Origin: Neobacillus rhizophilus
Lineage (GTDB): Bacteria; Bacillota; Bacilli; Bacillales; Cytobacillaceae
Reading direction: 5' to 3'
DNA: 64,000 bases
Assembly: GCF_018343535.1 (NCBI RefSeq)
Contig: NZ_JAGYPF010000001.1
Location: forward strand, 744,001-808,000
Shown here: in pieces, positions 17,401 through 27,342 of the stretch
How positions within the stretch are numbered: position 1 is the first letter of the stretch
Layout of the letters: every line of letters begins with the position of its first letter
Translations under genes and position numbers: made by a program
Notes under the pieces: generated by a model
Databases searched by the model: none
What the model saw: only the letters and a program-made list of their open reading frames with translations
Told to the model about the DNA's origin: nothing

Positions 17401-18639
17401 TTACACTCTTACTTCATTTGTTTCCGTTAGCTTACTTTCGACCTTTTTCCCTTTAAAAAATAGTGCTTCTACAGTGGCCCGCCTTGCGATTGCTTCTGCT
17501 GAACAAGATGCATTTACAAACATCATGGTTGCGTCATCGCCAACCTTTGGCCAGACACGTTCGCCTCTTTCATTTAGAGGCGTCACTCCGCCAGTACCAT
17601 ATTTTAGGACAGTTGATAAAGAGTATTCATCACTCAATCGGAACCTCTCAGCAAGGGTTCCAAGCTTTTGAATAGTATTTCCAGTGCCAAATGGAGACCA
17701 GTGGTCCGTGATGCTATCATGGCCTACGGAAACCGGAACACCCAATTTATCAAGAGTCGGAATTGGTATAGTAGGACGATTAACCGGTACAGTTGTTGTC
17801 ACATCAAGCTCTTGTTCTCTTAAAATAGCCGCCATTTCAACGAGTGCTTCCCCCGATAAATCGCCTAGTGCTATCCCATGACTGATGGTTGCTTTTCCCT
17901 TTAACCCGGCTTGCTCCGTATAGTAAGCCATTCTTTCAAAAGTAAATGCACCTAATGTGTTAGGATCATGAAGGTGAATATCGACACCCTTATCGTTTTC
18001 AACAGCAATTTCAAAAATCGTCGCCAATGATTTTTCAATATTTCTATCAACCGTTGCCGGGTCAACACCCCCTACGAGGGTAGCTCCATTTTTCATCGCA
18101 TCGCGAATTAATTGAACAGAATCACTCCTAAGGAGTCCATGCTGCGGGAAGGCGACGATTTCATAGGTTAGGACATCCTCATATTTTTTCAAAGCATTCA
18201 CAGTTGCTTCCAAATTTTTTAATCCTATGACCGGATCGACGTTACAATGGGTGCGGATATGGGTATGCCCATTCCGAATATATAATTCAATCATTTTTTC
18301 AGCGCGTTCCTGTGCAGTTGGTAAAAGCTTTGGCAAAAGCACCTTTTCTTCTTCTAATCTGGTAAAGATCCCTTTTGTGATTGGAGTACACGCTTTCCAA
18401 GGTCCGCCATAATAGGTTTTATCAATGTGAATATGCATATCTCGTAAGGATGGCAGTAATAGCTGCTGCTTCGCATCAACCTGCTTTTCACCCAAGTTAG
18501 GCAATTCACTAGTGATTTCGGTGATTTTGCCTCCTTCAATTTTCAAATGGCAAATTTCTGTTTCAGTAGCGGCAATACGTTCATTTTCATATTTGAAGCC
18601 TTTTTCTAAACGAACATTTGTTAACCAAAAAGTCGTCAT
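17401..18639 (-). CDS. CodA-like amidohydrolase (paralogue 1 of 3)
   Basis: 412-residue paralogue of the downstream gene with the same motif series: MHIHIDKT, HIRTHCNVDP, EIVAFPQHGLL, DIHLHDPNTLG, TISHGIALGD and VGHDSITDHWSPFG. All metal ligands expected for a subtype III amidohydrolase (HxH, two His, Asp) are present, but again HLHD replaces the deaminase HxxE. The start ATG lies close behind AGGAGG. It is transcribed with the binding protein gene 84 bp upstream, through a partial terminator that should lower its expression relative to the binding protein. Two adjacent diverged copies suggest different ring substrates or successive steps. Confidence 0.82.
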   Translation of the reverse strand: MTTFWLTNVRLEKGFKYENERIAATETEICHLKIEGGKITEITSELPNLGEKQVDAKQQLLLPSLRDMHIHIDKTYYGGPWKACTPITKGIFTRLEEEKVLLPKLLPTAQERAEKMIELYIRNGHTHIRTHCNVDPVIGLKNLEATVNALKKYEDVLTYEIVAFPQHGLLRSDSVQLIRDAMKNGATLVGGVDPATVDRNIEKSLATIFEIAVENDKGVDIHLHDPNTLGAFTFERMAYYTEQAGLKGKATISHGIALGDLSGEALVEMAAILREQELDVTTTVPVNRPTIPIPTLDKLGVPVSVGHDSITDHWSPFGTGNTIQKLGTLAERFRLSDEYSLSTVLKYGTGGVTPLNERGERVWPKVGDDATMMFVNASCSAEAIARRATVEALFFKGKKVESKLTETNEVRV

Positions 18640-18665
18640 TTCATTTCCTCCTATGAAAAAAAATT

Positions 18666-18699
18666 AGGAAAAGCACTTTTGTAAAAAAGTACTTTTCCT
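18666..18699 (-). terminator. intercistronic terminator between SBP1 and amidohydrolase 1
   Basis: An imperfect stem of AGGAAAAGTACTTTT and AAAAGTGCTTTTCCT followed on the minus strand by AATTTTTTTT. Located between two genes of one operon, it probably attenuates read-through so that the extracellular binding protein is made in excess over the enzymes. Confidence 0.7.
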
Positions 18700-18722
18700 T
18701 CATCAACATTCAATCAAGCTTT

Positions 18723-20300
18723 TTACTTAATAACTACATCATCAATCATTAGGTAGTTTGAAGCGTTTAACCAATACCCACTTACATTTTTATTACTTAC
18801 TGCTAAGTACTCGTAATTGCGGATTGGAATATAAACTGCATCGTCAATTTCTTTTTGCATAACTTCTTCATACAGTTTTAAGCGTGTTTTCTCATCAGTT
18901 TCTCTACGCGCATCTTCAATCAATTTGTCTACTTCAGGATTACTATAGTAGAAATGGTTCCCTGCAGGACCTTGTGAAGAAGTATGGAATAAGTTGTATT
19001 GGTTATAATCTCCATCGCCAGTGGCATTTCCCCATCCGTTGATGACCATTTCATGTTGTCCCTTATTAAGAGTTTCAATAAATGCGCCATATTCCATCAC
19101 TTGAATCTTCACATTTACCCCAATCCCTTTTAACTGAGATTGAATAACTTCAGCCATATTTATACGTTCTTTACGATCGCTGGTAACTAAGGTAATCTCT
19201 AACCCTTTTTCATAGCCTGCTTCTTTTAACAATTTTTTGGCTTCATTTAAATCATAATCATACGGCTTTACCTTGTCGCTATAACCGAACACTTTAGGGC
19301 TCATGGCCACGTTAGCAAGGGTCCCCACATTATTATAAACACCTTTAATGATGGCTTCTCTTTCAATCGCATGGCTGATTGCTTTACGGACTCTTACATC
19401 ATCAAATGGTTTTTTCTTTACGTTAAAGCCGAGGAATTCAACAGCAAGTCCTTCAGTGCGATAAAGCTCCATTGTATCAGAAGCTTCAATCCGTTCAATT
19501 TCAGTGACAGGGACTTGATCGTTGATATGCGCTTCGCCCGTTTCAATCATGGCTAGACGAGTTGCATCTTCTGGAACAACTTTAAATACTACCCCATCGA
19601 TATTTGGTTTTTTCCCCCAGTAATTTTCATTTTTCACAAGTGAAATTTCTTGGCCGCTTTTCCATTCTTTAAAAACAAACGGGCCAGTTCCAACTGGATG
19701 TTCAGCTAATTTTTCTGGATTTTCAGCCAATGCTTTTGGACTAATGATGCTTCCTTCTTGGCTCGCTAATATAGATAGAAGTGGGGCATATGGATAGTCA
19801 AGCAAGAATTGAACGGTATAATCATCAACAATTTTTACTTCTTTAATCATGGCAAATTTCGTACGCTGTGGCGACCCCGTTTTTGGATCTAATAAACGAT
19901 CAAATGTTGCCTTCACAGCTTCTGCATTAAATGATGCTCCATCATGGAATTTAACACCTTCTCTTAATTTAAATTCCCAAGTTGTATCATTTACGACCTT
20001 CCATTCTTTTGCTAACAGTGGTTGAATTTTAAAATCTTTGTCTGGTACAACCAGTCCCTGATATACCTTTTGATAAACAACATTAGCAGAAGGAATATCG
20101 GTTATAAAATGTGGGTCTAATTTCGTTGCATCAGAAAGACGAACTACAGTAAGTATTCCACCTTTTTTAACTTCATTTTTCTTCCCTGCTGTTTCGTTGG
20201 TATTAGCTGATTTCGTTGAACAAGCTTGAGCAAACAGCAGCATTAATCCTATTAAAACAAATAGAATGCCATTTTTAATGGTGCGACTTTTTTTCTCCAT
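18723..20300 (-). CDS. ABC transporter substrate-binding lipoprotein, OppA/DppA family (SBP1)
   Basis: 525-residue SBP_bac_5 family protein. The first 27 residues are a lipoprotein signal with hydrophobic core and Cys in LFAQACSTKSA. The mature part has the family hallmarks LDPHFITDIPSANVVYQKVYQGLV and the EFKLREGVKFHDG motif. It should bind the transported compound outside the membrane and deliver it to the permease encoded divergently at 20594-24460. It is the first gene of the operon with two amidohydrolases, so the ligand is likely their substrate or a precursor, not necessarily a peptide; this family also binds nickel chelates, sugars and opines. Promoter elements are described at 20386-20491. 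Confidence 0.88.
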   Translation of the reverse strand: MEKKSRTIKNGILFVLIGLMLLFAQACSTKSANTNETAGKKNEVKKGGILTVVRLSDATKLDPHFITDIPSANVVYQKVYQGLVVPDKDFKIQPLLAKEWKVVNDTTWEFKLREGVKFHDGASFNAEAVKATFDRLLDPKTGSPQRTKFAMIKEVKIVDDYTVQFLLDYPYAPLLSILASQEGSIISPKALAENPEKLAEHPVGTGPFVFKEWKSGQEISLVKNENYWGKKPNIDGVVFKVVPEDATRLAMIETGEAHINDQVPVTEIERIEASDTMELYRTEGLAVEFLGFNVKKKPFDDVRVRKAISHAIEREAIIKGVYNNVGTLANVAMSPKVFGYSDKVKPYDYDLNEAKKLLKEAGYEKGLEITLVTSDRKERINMAEVIQSQLKGIGVNVKIQVMEYGAFIETLNKGQHEMVINGWGNATGDGDYNQYNLFHTSSQGPAGNHFYYSNPEVDKLIEDARRETDEKTRLKLYEEVMQKEIDDAVYIPIRNYEYLAVSNKNVSGYWLNASNYLMIDDVVIK

Positions 20301-20385
20301 ATCTCTTTCCCCTTTATGATGTTATTTAAATTCTATATCTAAGCTGTATCCGTTTTTTCACCTGCCTCTAAATTTGCTTATCTGC

Positions 20386-20491
20386 ATTATAGAAGATGAT
20401 GATTTGAAATATTTACAGAATATTTACTAAAATTTTAACTATTTTGACAAACAATTTAAAAAATATTTACTTTCACTTAAATTTTGATAAT
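20386..20491. promoter_or_regulatory. divergent promoters with AATATTTAC direct repeats
   Basis: Toward SBP1 (minus) a TATAAT lies at 20391-20386. AATATTTAC elements at 20408-20416 and 20419-20427 (11 bp apart, one helical turn) cover the -35 position, as expected for an AraC/YesN-type activator. Toward the permease operon (plus) a third copy at 20462-20470 precedes GATAAT at 20486-20491 with the same geometry. The likely binder is the response regulator at 25323-26015. The remaining gap up to 20593 holds only the ribosome binding site. Confidence 0.5.
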
Positions 20492-20593
20492 TTTGTACTT
20501 ATTCCACATAAAAAAATTAGCTTTCATAAGGAGGAACATGACAACCAGAAACTACAGCATTCTTTCAAATAAAATAATTAAGGAGGGTTTTGC

Positions 20594-21496
20594 ATGACAC
20601 TTGAAGCAAAAACAAAACAAACAGTTGTAGTAACACAAACTATGAATCATCCAAAAGAATCTAAACTGAAAGATTTCCTTTCCATTTTAATGCAAAATAA
20701 AGCGGCAATGGTTGGTGCTATCATTATACTTTTCTATATAATAGTTGCACTCTTCGCACCATTACTTGCTCCTTATGATCCATACGAAATTAAATTGGAA
20801 AATAAATTAATACCCCCGTCCCCAGATCATTGGATGGGAACAGATGATAAAGGAAGAGATATTTTAAGTCGGATTCTTTTTGGATCGAGACTGTCAATGG
20901 GGATTGGATTCACTGCGGTAATCTTCGGTGCCTTTTTCGGTATTATTTTTGGACTTGTTGCGGGCTACTATGGAAAATGGATTGACTCTACGATTATGAG
21001 AATCATGGATATCCTGCTAGCTTTCCCTGGAATTTTACTAGCATTGGCAATCATCAGTGCACTTGGACCAGGCTTAACAAATGTAACCATTGCAGTAGGA
21101 GCATACTCGATTCCGTTATTTGCCCGAATTGTTCGCGGTTCGACTTTAGAAGTAAAGCGGCTTGAGTACATTGATGCCATCCGTTCGCTGGGAGCGAATG
21201 ATATAACAATTATTTTTAAACATATATTACCGAATATTCTGTCACCTATTATTGTACAAGGGACACTTAGACTAGCAACAGTCATTCTCTCAGCAGCTGG
21301 CCTATCCTTCCTTGGGCTTGGTGCCCAGCCTCCATCTCCAGAGTGGGGGACCATGTTAAGCAACGGAAGGGATTTCTTATTCTCAGCACCTTATATCGCT
21401 ATTTTTCCAGGGCTGGCCATTTCTATACTAGTTTTAGGTTTTAATATTTTTGGTGATGGATTACGAGATGCATTTGATCCAAGAATGAAGAAATAG
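20594..21496 (+). CDS. ABC transporter permease, DppC/OppC-like
   Basis: 300-residue inner-membrane permease with an N-terminal OppC_N segment (MVGAIIILFYIIVALFAPLLAPYDP), the family phrase HWMGTDDKGRDILSRILFGS, about six membrane helices, and the cytoplasmic EAA loop EYIDAIRSLGANDITIIFKH that contacts the ATPases. It forms the channel with the DppB-like partner 15 bp downstream. The start follows AAGGAGGG. The order C-B-D-F is unusual, since most operons of this class run B-C-D-F. The operon is divergent from the binding protein and amidohydrolases, which ties it to their substrate. Confidence 0.9.
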   Translation: MTLEAKTKQTVVVTQTMNHPKESKLKDFLSILMQNKAAMVGAIIILFYIIVALFAPLLAPYDPYEIKLENKLIPPSPDHWMGTDDKGRDILSRILFGSRLSMGIGFTAVIFGAFFGIIFGLVAGYYGKWIDSTIMRIMDILLAFPGILLALAIISALGPGLTNVTIAVGAYSIPLFARIVRGSTLEVKRLEYIDAIRSLGANDITIIFKHILPNILSPIIVQGTLRLATVILSAAGLSFLGLGAQPPSPEWGTMLSNGRDFLFSAPYIAIFPGLAISILVLGFNIFGDGLRDAFDPRMKK

Positions 21497-21511
21497 GGAG
21501 GTTGACCAACG

Positions 21512-22432
21512 ATGTTAATGTTTATCTTACGCCGTTTAATGCAAACAATTCCTGTGGTTATTGGGGTAACGTTTGTAGTGTTCATTATTATGCAGCTTGT
21601 TCCGGGGGACCCCGCTGTATTGCTTGCTGGTGAAGGTGCTTCAAAAGATACCATTGAAGCCATTCGGGAGCAATTAGGGTTAAATAGACCACTATACGTA
21701 CAGTATTTTGATTACTTGATGAACGTTTTTCGTGGTGATTTTGGGGTGTCCCTTAAAAATAGCCAGCCCGTTCTAGAGGAAATATTGGTTAGATTACCAA
21801 TAACTATGGAGCTTGCCTTTTTCAGTATTATCATTACGATCGTTCTAGGGATGGCTGCTGGCATCATATCTGCAGTTAAACCTTATTCCCTAACAGATAC
21901 AACGGTTATGATTGTCGCATTATTAGGGATTTCATTACCAAGCTTTTGGTTCGGTTTAATGATGATGTATTTCTTTTCTGTAAAATTGCAGATACTGCCA
22001 GTCGCCGGATGGGAAAGCATTCTTCACGTGATCCTTCCAGCTCTTACATTAGGTGCTGGCGGCGCAGCTATTGTGGCCCGAATGACGAGATCAAGTATGC
22101 TTGAAGTTATTCGTCAGGATTATATTAGAACTGCTCGTGCTAAAGGTCTTCGTGAGCGAGTAATCGTTTATAAGCATGCATTACGTAACGCATTAATTCC
22201 TGTGATCACCGTTGTTGGCCTACAGTTTGGCGCATTGCTTGGCGGTACCGTTTTAGTCGAGTCGATTTTCGCTATTAATGGATTAGGAAGGATGATCGTA
22301 GATTCGATCAGGATGCGCGATCTTCCAATGGTACAAGGAGGAGTATTAGTAGCCTCGCTAGTTTTCGTTATCGTGAATTTATGTGTTGATGTACTATATC
22401 GATTCTTTAATAAACGGATTGAACTAAATTAA
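21512..22432 (+). CDS. ABC transporter permease, DppB/OppB-like
   Basis: 306-residue permease with six predicted helices. It shows the usual DppB features: N-terminal RRLMQTIPVVIGVTFVVFII, QLVPGDPA, the external loop with YFDYLMNVFRGDFGVS, and the EAA loop DYIRTARAKGLRERVIVYKH. It pairs with the DppC-like protein as the translocation channel. GGGAGG precedes the start by ten bases and the next gene follows after 16 bp, so the transporter genes are one transcript. Confidence 0.9.
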   Translation: MLMFILRRLMQTIPVVIGVTFVVFIIMQLVPGDPAVLLAGEGASKDTIEAIREQLGLNRPLYVQYFDYLMNVFRGDFGVSLKNSQPVLEEILVRLPITMELAFFSIIITIVLGMAAGIISAVKPYSLTDTTVMIVALLGISLPSFWFGLMMMYFFSVKLQILPVAGWESILHVILPALTLGAGGAAIVARMTRSSMLEVIRQDYIRTARAKGLRERVIVYKHALRNALIPVITVVGLQFGALLGGTVLVESIFAINGLGRMIVDSIRMRDLPMVQGGVLVASLVFVIVNLCVDVLYRFFNKRIELN

Positions 22433-22448
22433 AAGGTGGTGAACGGTC

Positions 22449-23465
22449 ATGAATGCTGAAAACAGACCGATTTTAGAAGTGAAAGGTTTAAAAACACATT
22501 TCCACACGAAGCGTGGGGTCAGTAGAGCCGTAGACGGCATCGATTTTACACTAAGGAAGGGCGAAACATTAGGGATTGTAGGTGAATCCGGCTGTGGAAA
22601 AAGTATGACATCTCTTTCCATTCTAAGGTTAATCCCCTCCCCTCCCGGAAAAATTGCCGGCGGGCAGATTCTGTTTAAAGGTAAAGACTTAGTCTCCCTT
22701 TCAGAAGATGAAATGAGGAAAATTCGCGGGAATGAAATCTCGATGATTTTCCAGGAACCGATGACCTCGTTAAACCCTGTCATCCCTGTTGGAGAACAAA
22801 TCGCCGAAGCATTAAGACTCCATCAAAAGATGAGTAAAAAAGAGGCACGGGACAAAGCAGTAGAAATGCTGAAGTTAGTTGGTATACCCTCTCCTGAAAA
22901 AAGAGCAAAACAGGAACCTTTTCAATTAAGCGGCGGCATGAGGCAGCGTGTCATGATTGCAATGGCACTAGCTTGCACTCCTGAGGTGTTAATCGCGGAT
23001 GAACCGACAACAGCCTTGGATGTAACTATTCAGGCGCAAATCTTAGAATTGATAAAAGATTTACAAACAAAGCTTGGCATGGGCGTTATTATGATTACCC
23101 ATGATTTGGGTGTTGTTGCTGAAACCTGTGATACAGTTGCCGTCATGTATGCCGGTAACATTGTAGAACATGCTCCAACTAATAAGATTTTTTCGGATCC
23201 AAGACATCCTTACACGCAAGGTTTAATAGCCTCATTACCTAAAATCCATGAGGATCAAGATGAATTGAAAACCATTGAAGGCAGTGTCCCAAGTCCTTAT
23301 AATATGCCTCTTGGCTGCCGATTTGCATCCAGATGTCCCTTTAAACAGCCAATTTGCCATGAGCGTCAACCAGAACTCGCAGCACAGCCGGATGGTGTAA
23401 AGGTCCGCTGCTGGATGTATACAAGTCAATGGACAGAATTCCAACAACAGGAGGCTGTAAAATAA
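22449..23465 (+). CDS. ABC transporter ATPase, DppD/OppD-like
   Basis: 338-residue ATP-binding subunit. Walker A GESGCGKS, signature [15 protein letters not shown], Walker [13 protein letters not shown] and the switch His in ITHDLG are all present. The C-terminal oligopeptide/dipeptide ABC region carries four cysteines ([16 protein letters not shown], then RCW) that in related proteins bind an iron-sulfur cluster. It works as a heterodimer with the following gene, whose ATG overlaps its TAA (TAATG), so translation is coupled. Confidence 0.92.
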   Translation: MNAENRPILEVKGLKTHFHTKRGVSRAVDGIDFTLRKGETLGIVGESGCGKSMTSLSILRLIPSPPGKIAGGQILFKGKDLVSLSEDEMRKIRGNEISMIFQEPMTSLNPVIPVGEQIAEALRLHQKMSKKEARDKAVEMLKLVGIPSPEKRAKQEPFQLSGGMRQRVMIAMALACTPEVLIADEPTTALDVTIQAQILELIKDLQTKLGMGVIMITHDLGVVAETCDTVAVMYAGNIVEHAPTNKIFSDPRHPYTQGLIASLPKIHEDQDELKTIEGSVPSPYNMPLGCRFASRCPFKQPICHERQPELAAQPDGVKVRCWMYTSQWTEFQQQEAVK

Positions 23466-24460
23466 TGCAGGCACAAGCCGAGAAAAAGCTATTATTACAA
23501 GTAGAAAATTTAAAGCAGTATTTTCCTGTCAAATCAGACTCCCTTTTTAAACCAAAGTCATATGTAAAGGCAGTTGACGATGTTTCTTTCCATCTTTTTG
23601 AAGGTGAGACTTTAAGCATTGTCGGCGAATCCGGCTGCGGCAAATCTACCACCGGGCGGGCAATTTTAAGGCTTGATGAACCAACAGATGGCAAGGTTTA
23701 TTATTCAGGACAAAATATTTTGGATTTAAACAAAAAAGAAATGCGAAAGTTAAGAGGAGACCTGCAGGTAATTTTTCAAGATCCTTTCGCCTCTCTTAAT
23801 CCAAGACAAACAGTAAAACAAATTTTGAATGAAGCGATGGCCATTCAAGAGGTCGTTCCAAAACCAAAAAGAATGGAAAGAATGTTGGAATTACTCGGGT
23901 ATGTTGGTCTCCCGCCAGAAGCATTAGATCGATATCCTCATGAGTTCAGCGGAGGCCAACGTCAGAGGATTGGGATTGCCAGGGCTCTGGCGGTGAATCC
24001 GAAATTAATCATTTGTGATGAAGCTGTCTCAGCTTTGGATGTATCGATCCAGGCACAAATTCTTAACCTATTAAAAAAGCTGCAAAATCAGTTTCAGCTC
24101 ACTTTTCTTTTCATCTCACACGATCTAAGTGTGGTACGGCACATTTCTGACCGAGTCATGGTGATGTATTTAGGAAAGGTAGTCGAGATTGCTGAGAAAA
24201 AAGCTTTGTTTGATTCACCGCTCCACCCTTATACCAAAGCATTATTATCATCAATTCCGGTACCTGACCCGGAGTTAAAAAGAGAGCGGGTCATTTTAAA
24301 AGGTGATGTCCCCTCCCCTATTAACCCGCCAAGCGGATGCCGGTTCCATACACGTTGCCCGTTTGCAACAGAAAAGTGTAATAATGAGGAACCAGCCCTT
24401 AGAAAATTAGGGGAAAATCATTTTGTCAGCTGTCACTACGCGGATGAACTTGCAAAATAA
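23465..24460 (+). CDS. ABC transporter ATPase, DppF/OppF-like
   Basis: 331 residues from the ATG at 23465, preceded by GGAGG and overlapping the stop of the previous gene. Walker [10 protein letters not shown], signature [15 protein letters not shown], Walker [13 protein letters not shown] and ISHDLS are intact. The C-terminal region with [14 protein letters not shown] is typical of DppF/OppF. With the preceding ATPase it powers import by the DppBC channel. In the Walker B region EAVSALD replaces the more common EPVSALD, a frequent family variant. A hairpin terminator follows at 24505. Confidence 0.92.
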   Translation: MQAQAEKKLLLQVENLKQYFPVKSDSLFKPKSYVKAVDDVSFHLFEGETLSIVGESGCGKSTTGRAILRLDEPTDGKVYYSGQNILDLNKKEMRKLRGDLQVIFQDPFASLNPRQTVKQILNEAMAIQEVVPKPKRMERMLELLGYVGLPPEALDRYPHEFSGGQRQRIGIARALAVNPKLIICDEAVSALDVSIQAQILNLLKKLQNQFQLTFLFISHDLSVVRHISDRVMVMYLGKVVEIAEKKALFDSPLHPYTKALLSSIPVPDPELKRERVILKGDVPSPINPPSGCRFHTRCPFATEKCNNEEPALRKLGENHFVSCHYADELAK

Positions 24461-24504
24461 AAATATTTTCAAATAATAAAAAATAAGTATAAAATATTAT
24501 ATTA

Positions 24505-24532
24505 AAAAAGGGAGTTAGTCATACTCCCTTTT
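24505..24532 (+). terminator. terminator or attenuator between permease operon and two-component genes
   Basis: AAAAAGGGAGT and ACTCCCTTTT form a stem with a small loop, followed by TTCGCC. The U-run is short and read-through into the kinase gene 26 bp later is likely. Confidence 0.6.
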
Positions 24533-24558
24533 CGCCATGTAAAGGAGAATCACTTTAT

Positions 24559-25326
24559 ATGCTTTCGATGGATGCTTTCTCCCTTTATATTATGTTTTGT
24601 GTGCTTGCACCTTTATTAGGTGCATTCACACTGCTGTTTTTATTCATCTTCGAAAAACGGATTGACCTTTTGGAAAAACAAACACGGGAAATTGCGTTGC
24701 AAAGAGAACTTCAAACTGCCCTATATAATCAATTAAATCAGGAAATACAGCCGCATTTCCTTTTTAACACATTGAATTCCATATTAAGTTTGGCAAGGCT
24801 CGAACGTAAAACTGAATTAATACGTTCTATTGAAGCTCTTTCAAGGCTGCTTAAATTTAAGTATCAAACGAATTCTCCCTTTATAACGATCAATGATGAA
24901 CTGACTTATATTAAATATTACTTGGAAATTCAAAAGATAAGGTTTCGGGACAGACTCCATTATGAAATCGCTATGGATCCTTCTGTTGGACAGGCCGTTA
25001 TTATCCCATTTTTAATCCAGACATTTGTGGAGAATGCATTTAAGCATTCATTTGAAAAATATGCTGGAGAAGCGTTCTTAAAAATAATTGTTGAGAAGAA
25101 AGAGAAGTATGTACATGTAACGGTATGGAACAGTTCCAGTGAAAAACATGAAGACCAGCCTCATAAGGGGGGACTGGGATTAGAGAATATCGCCAAAAGA
25201 CTGGAGCTTTTATTTTCACCTGAACATACTTCTATTCAATTAACATCTTTAAATGATAAAACCAACGTTTTGGCTGTTTTTCCATATGTAAATAAGAACG
25301 AAAATCAAGGAGATAAACGATTATGA
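24559..25326 (+). CDS. LytS/YesM-type sensor histidine kinase with one membrane segment
   Basis: 255 residues. One N-terminal hydrophobic segment (about 7-30) is followed by a short coiled coil, the His_kinase domain with the phosphoacceptor motif NQEIQPHFLFNTLNSI (about residues 69-84) and a HATPase domain with FVENAFKHSFEK and GGLGLENIAKRL. There is no recognisable extracellular sensor domain, so it probably senses through a partner. The coupled downstream gene encodes an SSS-type transporter protein, which would be a natural sensor. The gene overlaps the response regulator gene by four bases (ATGA), indicating tight coupling. Confidence 0.87.
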   Translation: MLSMDAFSLYIMFCVLAPLLGAFTLLFLFIFEKRIDLLEKQTREIALQRELQTALYNQLNQEIQPHFLFNTLNSILSLARLERKTELIRSIEALSRLLKFKYQTNSPFITINDELTYIKYYLEIQKIRFRDRLHYEIAMDPSVGQAVIIPFLIQTFVENAFKHSFEKYAGEAFLKIIVEKKEKYVHVTVWNSSSEKHEDQPHKGGLGLENIAKRLELLFSPEHTSIQLTSLNDKTNVLAVFPYVNKNENQGDKRL

Positions 25327-26015
25327 ATATCATGTTAGTTGATGATGAGCCGCTAGAGTTAGAGCAGCTTGAATACTTAATCCAAAAAAGATTTCCAACA
25401 TGGAAATTTTTCAAAGCACAAGATGCATCCCAGGCTGTTCAAATTCTGAAACAACATGATATCATGCTTGCCTTTTTGGATATTCAGCTTCCGGGAAAAT
25501 CAGGATTAGAATTAGCCGCGGAACTAACTCGTTCTCATAAAATGGATATCATTATGGTAACAGCTTTTCAAAATTTTGAATATGCTCAAACTTCGATACG
25601 ACTTGGGGTTGTTGATTACATTACTAAGCCGGTTATTGAAGATGAATTACTTGAAGTGTTAAAAAGATACGAACGTATAGGACGTTACTCTGAACCAATC
25701 ATGAACGCCCTGCAAATTATTCACCAAGAATATAGTGAGAAATTGACATTGAATTATTTGGCTTCGAAAATTCATATAAATCCAGCTTATTTTAGCAGAA
25801 AATTTCATGAGGAAGTTGGGATGGGGTTTTCAGAATATTTAAATGACTATCGATTAAAGGAAGCTCAGAGAATGTTAATAGAAAATCCAGAACTAAGTAT
25901 TAATACTATTTCAGACAGATGTGGATTTAACAGTCAGCATTATTTTAGTCAAATTTTCCGTAAAATAACTGGATATTCCCCACGTGACTATCGACTGAAG
26001 GAGACATTGCGTTGA
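25323..26015 (+). CDS. YesN-type response regulator with AraC DNA-binding domain
   Basis: 230 residues. Receiver domain (about 1-118): acidic pair VDDEP, phosphorylated Asp in MLAFLDIQLPGKSG, Thr in IMVTAFQ and Lys in YITKPV. The C-terminal AraC/XylS domain (about 125-228) has both helix-turn-helix units and the family ending FNSQHYFSQIFRKITGYSPRDYR. Such regulators bind direct repeats next to the -35 region as activators, fitting the AATATTTAC repeats upstream of SBP1, the permease operon and SBP2. It overlaps both the kinase gene and the following transporter gene by four bases. Confidence 0.9.
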   Translation: MNIMLVDDEPLELEQLEYLIQKRFPTWKFFKAQDASQAVQILKQHDIMLAFLDIQLPGKSGLELAAELTRSHKMDIIMVTAFQNFEYAQTSIRLGVVDYITKPVIEDELLEVLKRYERIGRYSEPIMNALQIIHQEYSEKLTLNYLASKIHINPAYFSRKFHEEVGMGFSEYLNDYRLKEAQRMLIENPELSINTISDRCGFNSQHYFSQIFRKITGYSPRDYRLKETLR

Positions 26016-27313
26016 ATAGGAAGGATTATCAATTTTACATTAGTGGTGCTGTAAAATTAGGAGTAAGCTTTGGAGTTGTTAGCTTATTGGCACGCTGGAT
26101 TACCGGAAATACGATACTTTCTGCACCTGAAACACTAGTAAAATACGGAATAACCGGTGCCATTGGTTATTCGTTAATGGGGGCTCTTGCTCTTGTCTTA
26201 TTTGGATTTTTAGCAAAAAAAATCCGAAACAATTTTCACAATGAACAAACGATTGGGGATGTGATGCGGCAAAAGCTGACTCCTAGCGGATATTGGTATA
26301 TAATGTTTATTCTTTTGGTTACGAGCTTTTATTCGCTTTTTATTCAAGCAATGGGTGCAGGGATTCTCATACATATTATTTTCCCTATTCCCGTATTTAT
26401 CGGGATGATTCTGTTTATGGGCTTTTGTTTTTTTGTTGGTGGAGTAAGCGGAATGCAGCGAATTCATCAGTTTTCCGGCGTTAATGTAGCTTTAATATTT
26501 GGCGCAGTCCTCCTGATTCCTGTCTATTTTTATATTCAAGCAGGGGTTCATCCAGTATATGACGGAATAAAGCTTTACCATCCCTATATTTTATACTTCA
26601 AAAATATGGATGCGATATGGTTTATATTTACCGCCCTTTTAATCTTCTTTGGACAGATTATGATGGACCGTGCCACCTGGCAAAGAGTATTTATAATTCA
26701 AAAAGAAAAAGTAACAATGACCTTTTCTTTAGCGGGGGGGATCTGGGCAACCATCCCTCTTGCCTTATCATCTTTATTAATGATTATTATGTTCGGTAGA
26801 AGCTATAAGAATATATATTCGCTTTTGTTTGAATTAGTTGACAAGATTCAGTCCACAATGCTGATTATTTTATTTGTATTATTTTGTTTTAGCGCAATTT
26901 CTTCTGCGATAAATGCTGAATTGCACGCAACTACTACCTTGTTTGTAAAAAATGTGTTGGAATTGTTTCGGCCATTAACGAATCATGAAAGATGGAAATA
27001 CTCCTATATTTTTTCTGGAATAGTTTGTGTGTGTTTGCTAGTAATAGTCAGTATTCTTACGCCGAATCCATTGAAATTATTGTTCTTTTTCGGAAATATT
27101 TATGCCTCGATAATTATTCCAATGCTGTACATCATTCTTAGCAGCAAGCCCATTCCCGTGGTCATACCATATTCCTCATTGATTGGAGCAGCGGGGGGCT
27201 TCTTATTGATTCCATTTACCAATGACCTGAAAGCGATTTGGATTAGCTTTGCTATATCGGGTGTCATCTGTTTGTTTGTATACATTTTAAAAAAAGCACC
27301 TATAAAATCTTAG
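26012..27313 (+). CDS. sodium:solute symporter (SSS) family protein coupled to the two-component genes
   Basis: 433-residue membrane protein with about twelve hydrophobic segments. DRATWQRVF and the segment CFSAISSAINAELHATTTL, which aligns with the Na2-site helix of SSS proteins (typically MSTADSQL), place it in that family, somewhat shorter than the usual 480-500 residues. The Asp of the usual motif is Asn here. The TTG start lies within the response regulator stop region, eight bases after AAGGAG. SSS domains are fused to histidine kinases in CbrA; here transporter, kinase and regulator are separate but translationally coupled. It may be a transporter, a sensor or both. Confidence 0.75.
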   Translation: MNRKDYQFYISGAVKLGVSFGVVSLLARWITGNTILSAPETLVKYGITGAIGYSLMGALALVLFGFLAKKIRNNFHNEQTIGDVMRQKLTPSGYWYIMFILLVTSFYSLFIQAMGAGILIHIIFPIPVFIGMILFMGFCFFVGGVSGMQRIHQFSGVNVALIFGAVLLIPVYFYIQAGVHPVYDGIKLYHPYILYFKNMDAIWFIFTALLIFFGQIMMDRATWQRVFIIQKEKVTMTFSLAGGIWATIPLALSSLLMIIMFGRSYKNIYSLLFELVDKIQSTMLIILFVLFCFSAISSAINAELHATTTLFVKNVLELFRPLTNHERWKYSYIFSGIVCVCLLVIVSILTPNPLKLLFFFGNIYASIIIPMLYIILSSKPIPVVIPYSSLIGAAGGFLLIPFTNDLKAIWISFAISGVICLFVYILKKAPIKS

Positions 27314-27342
27314 GTATTTTACGACTTTTGGAGGGAGCTGCA

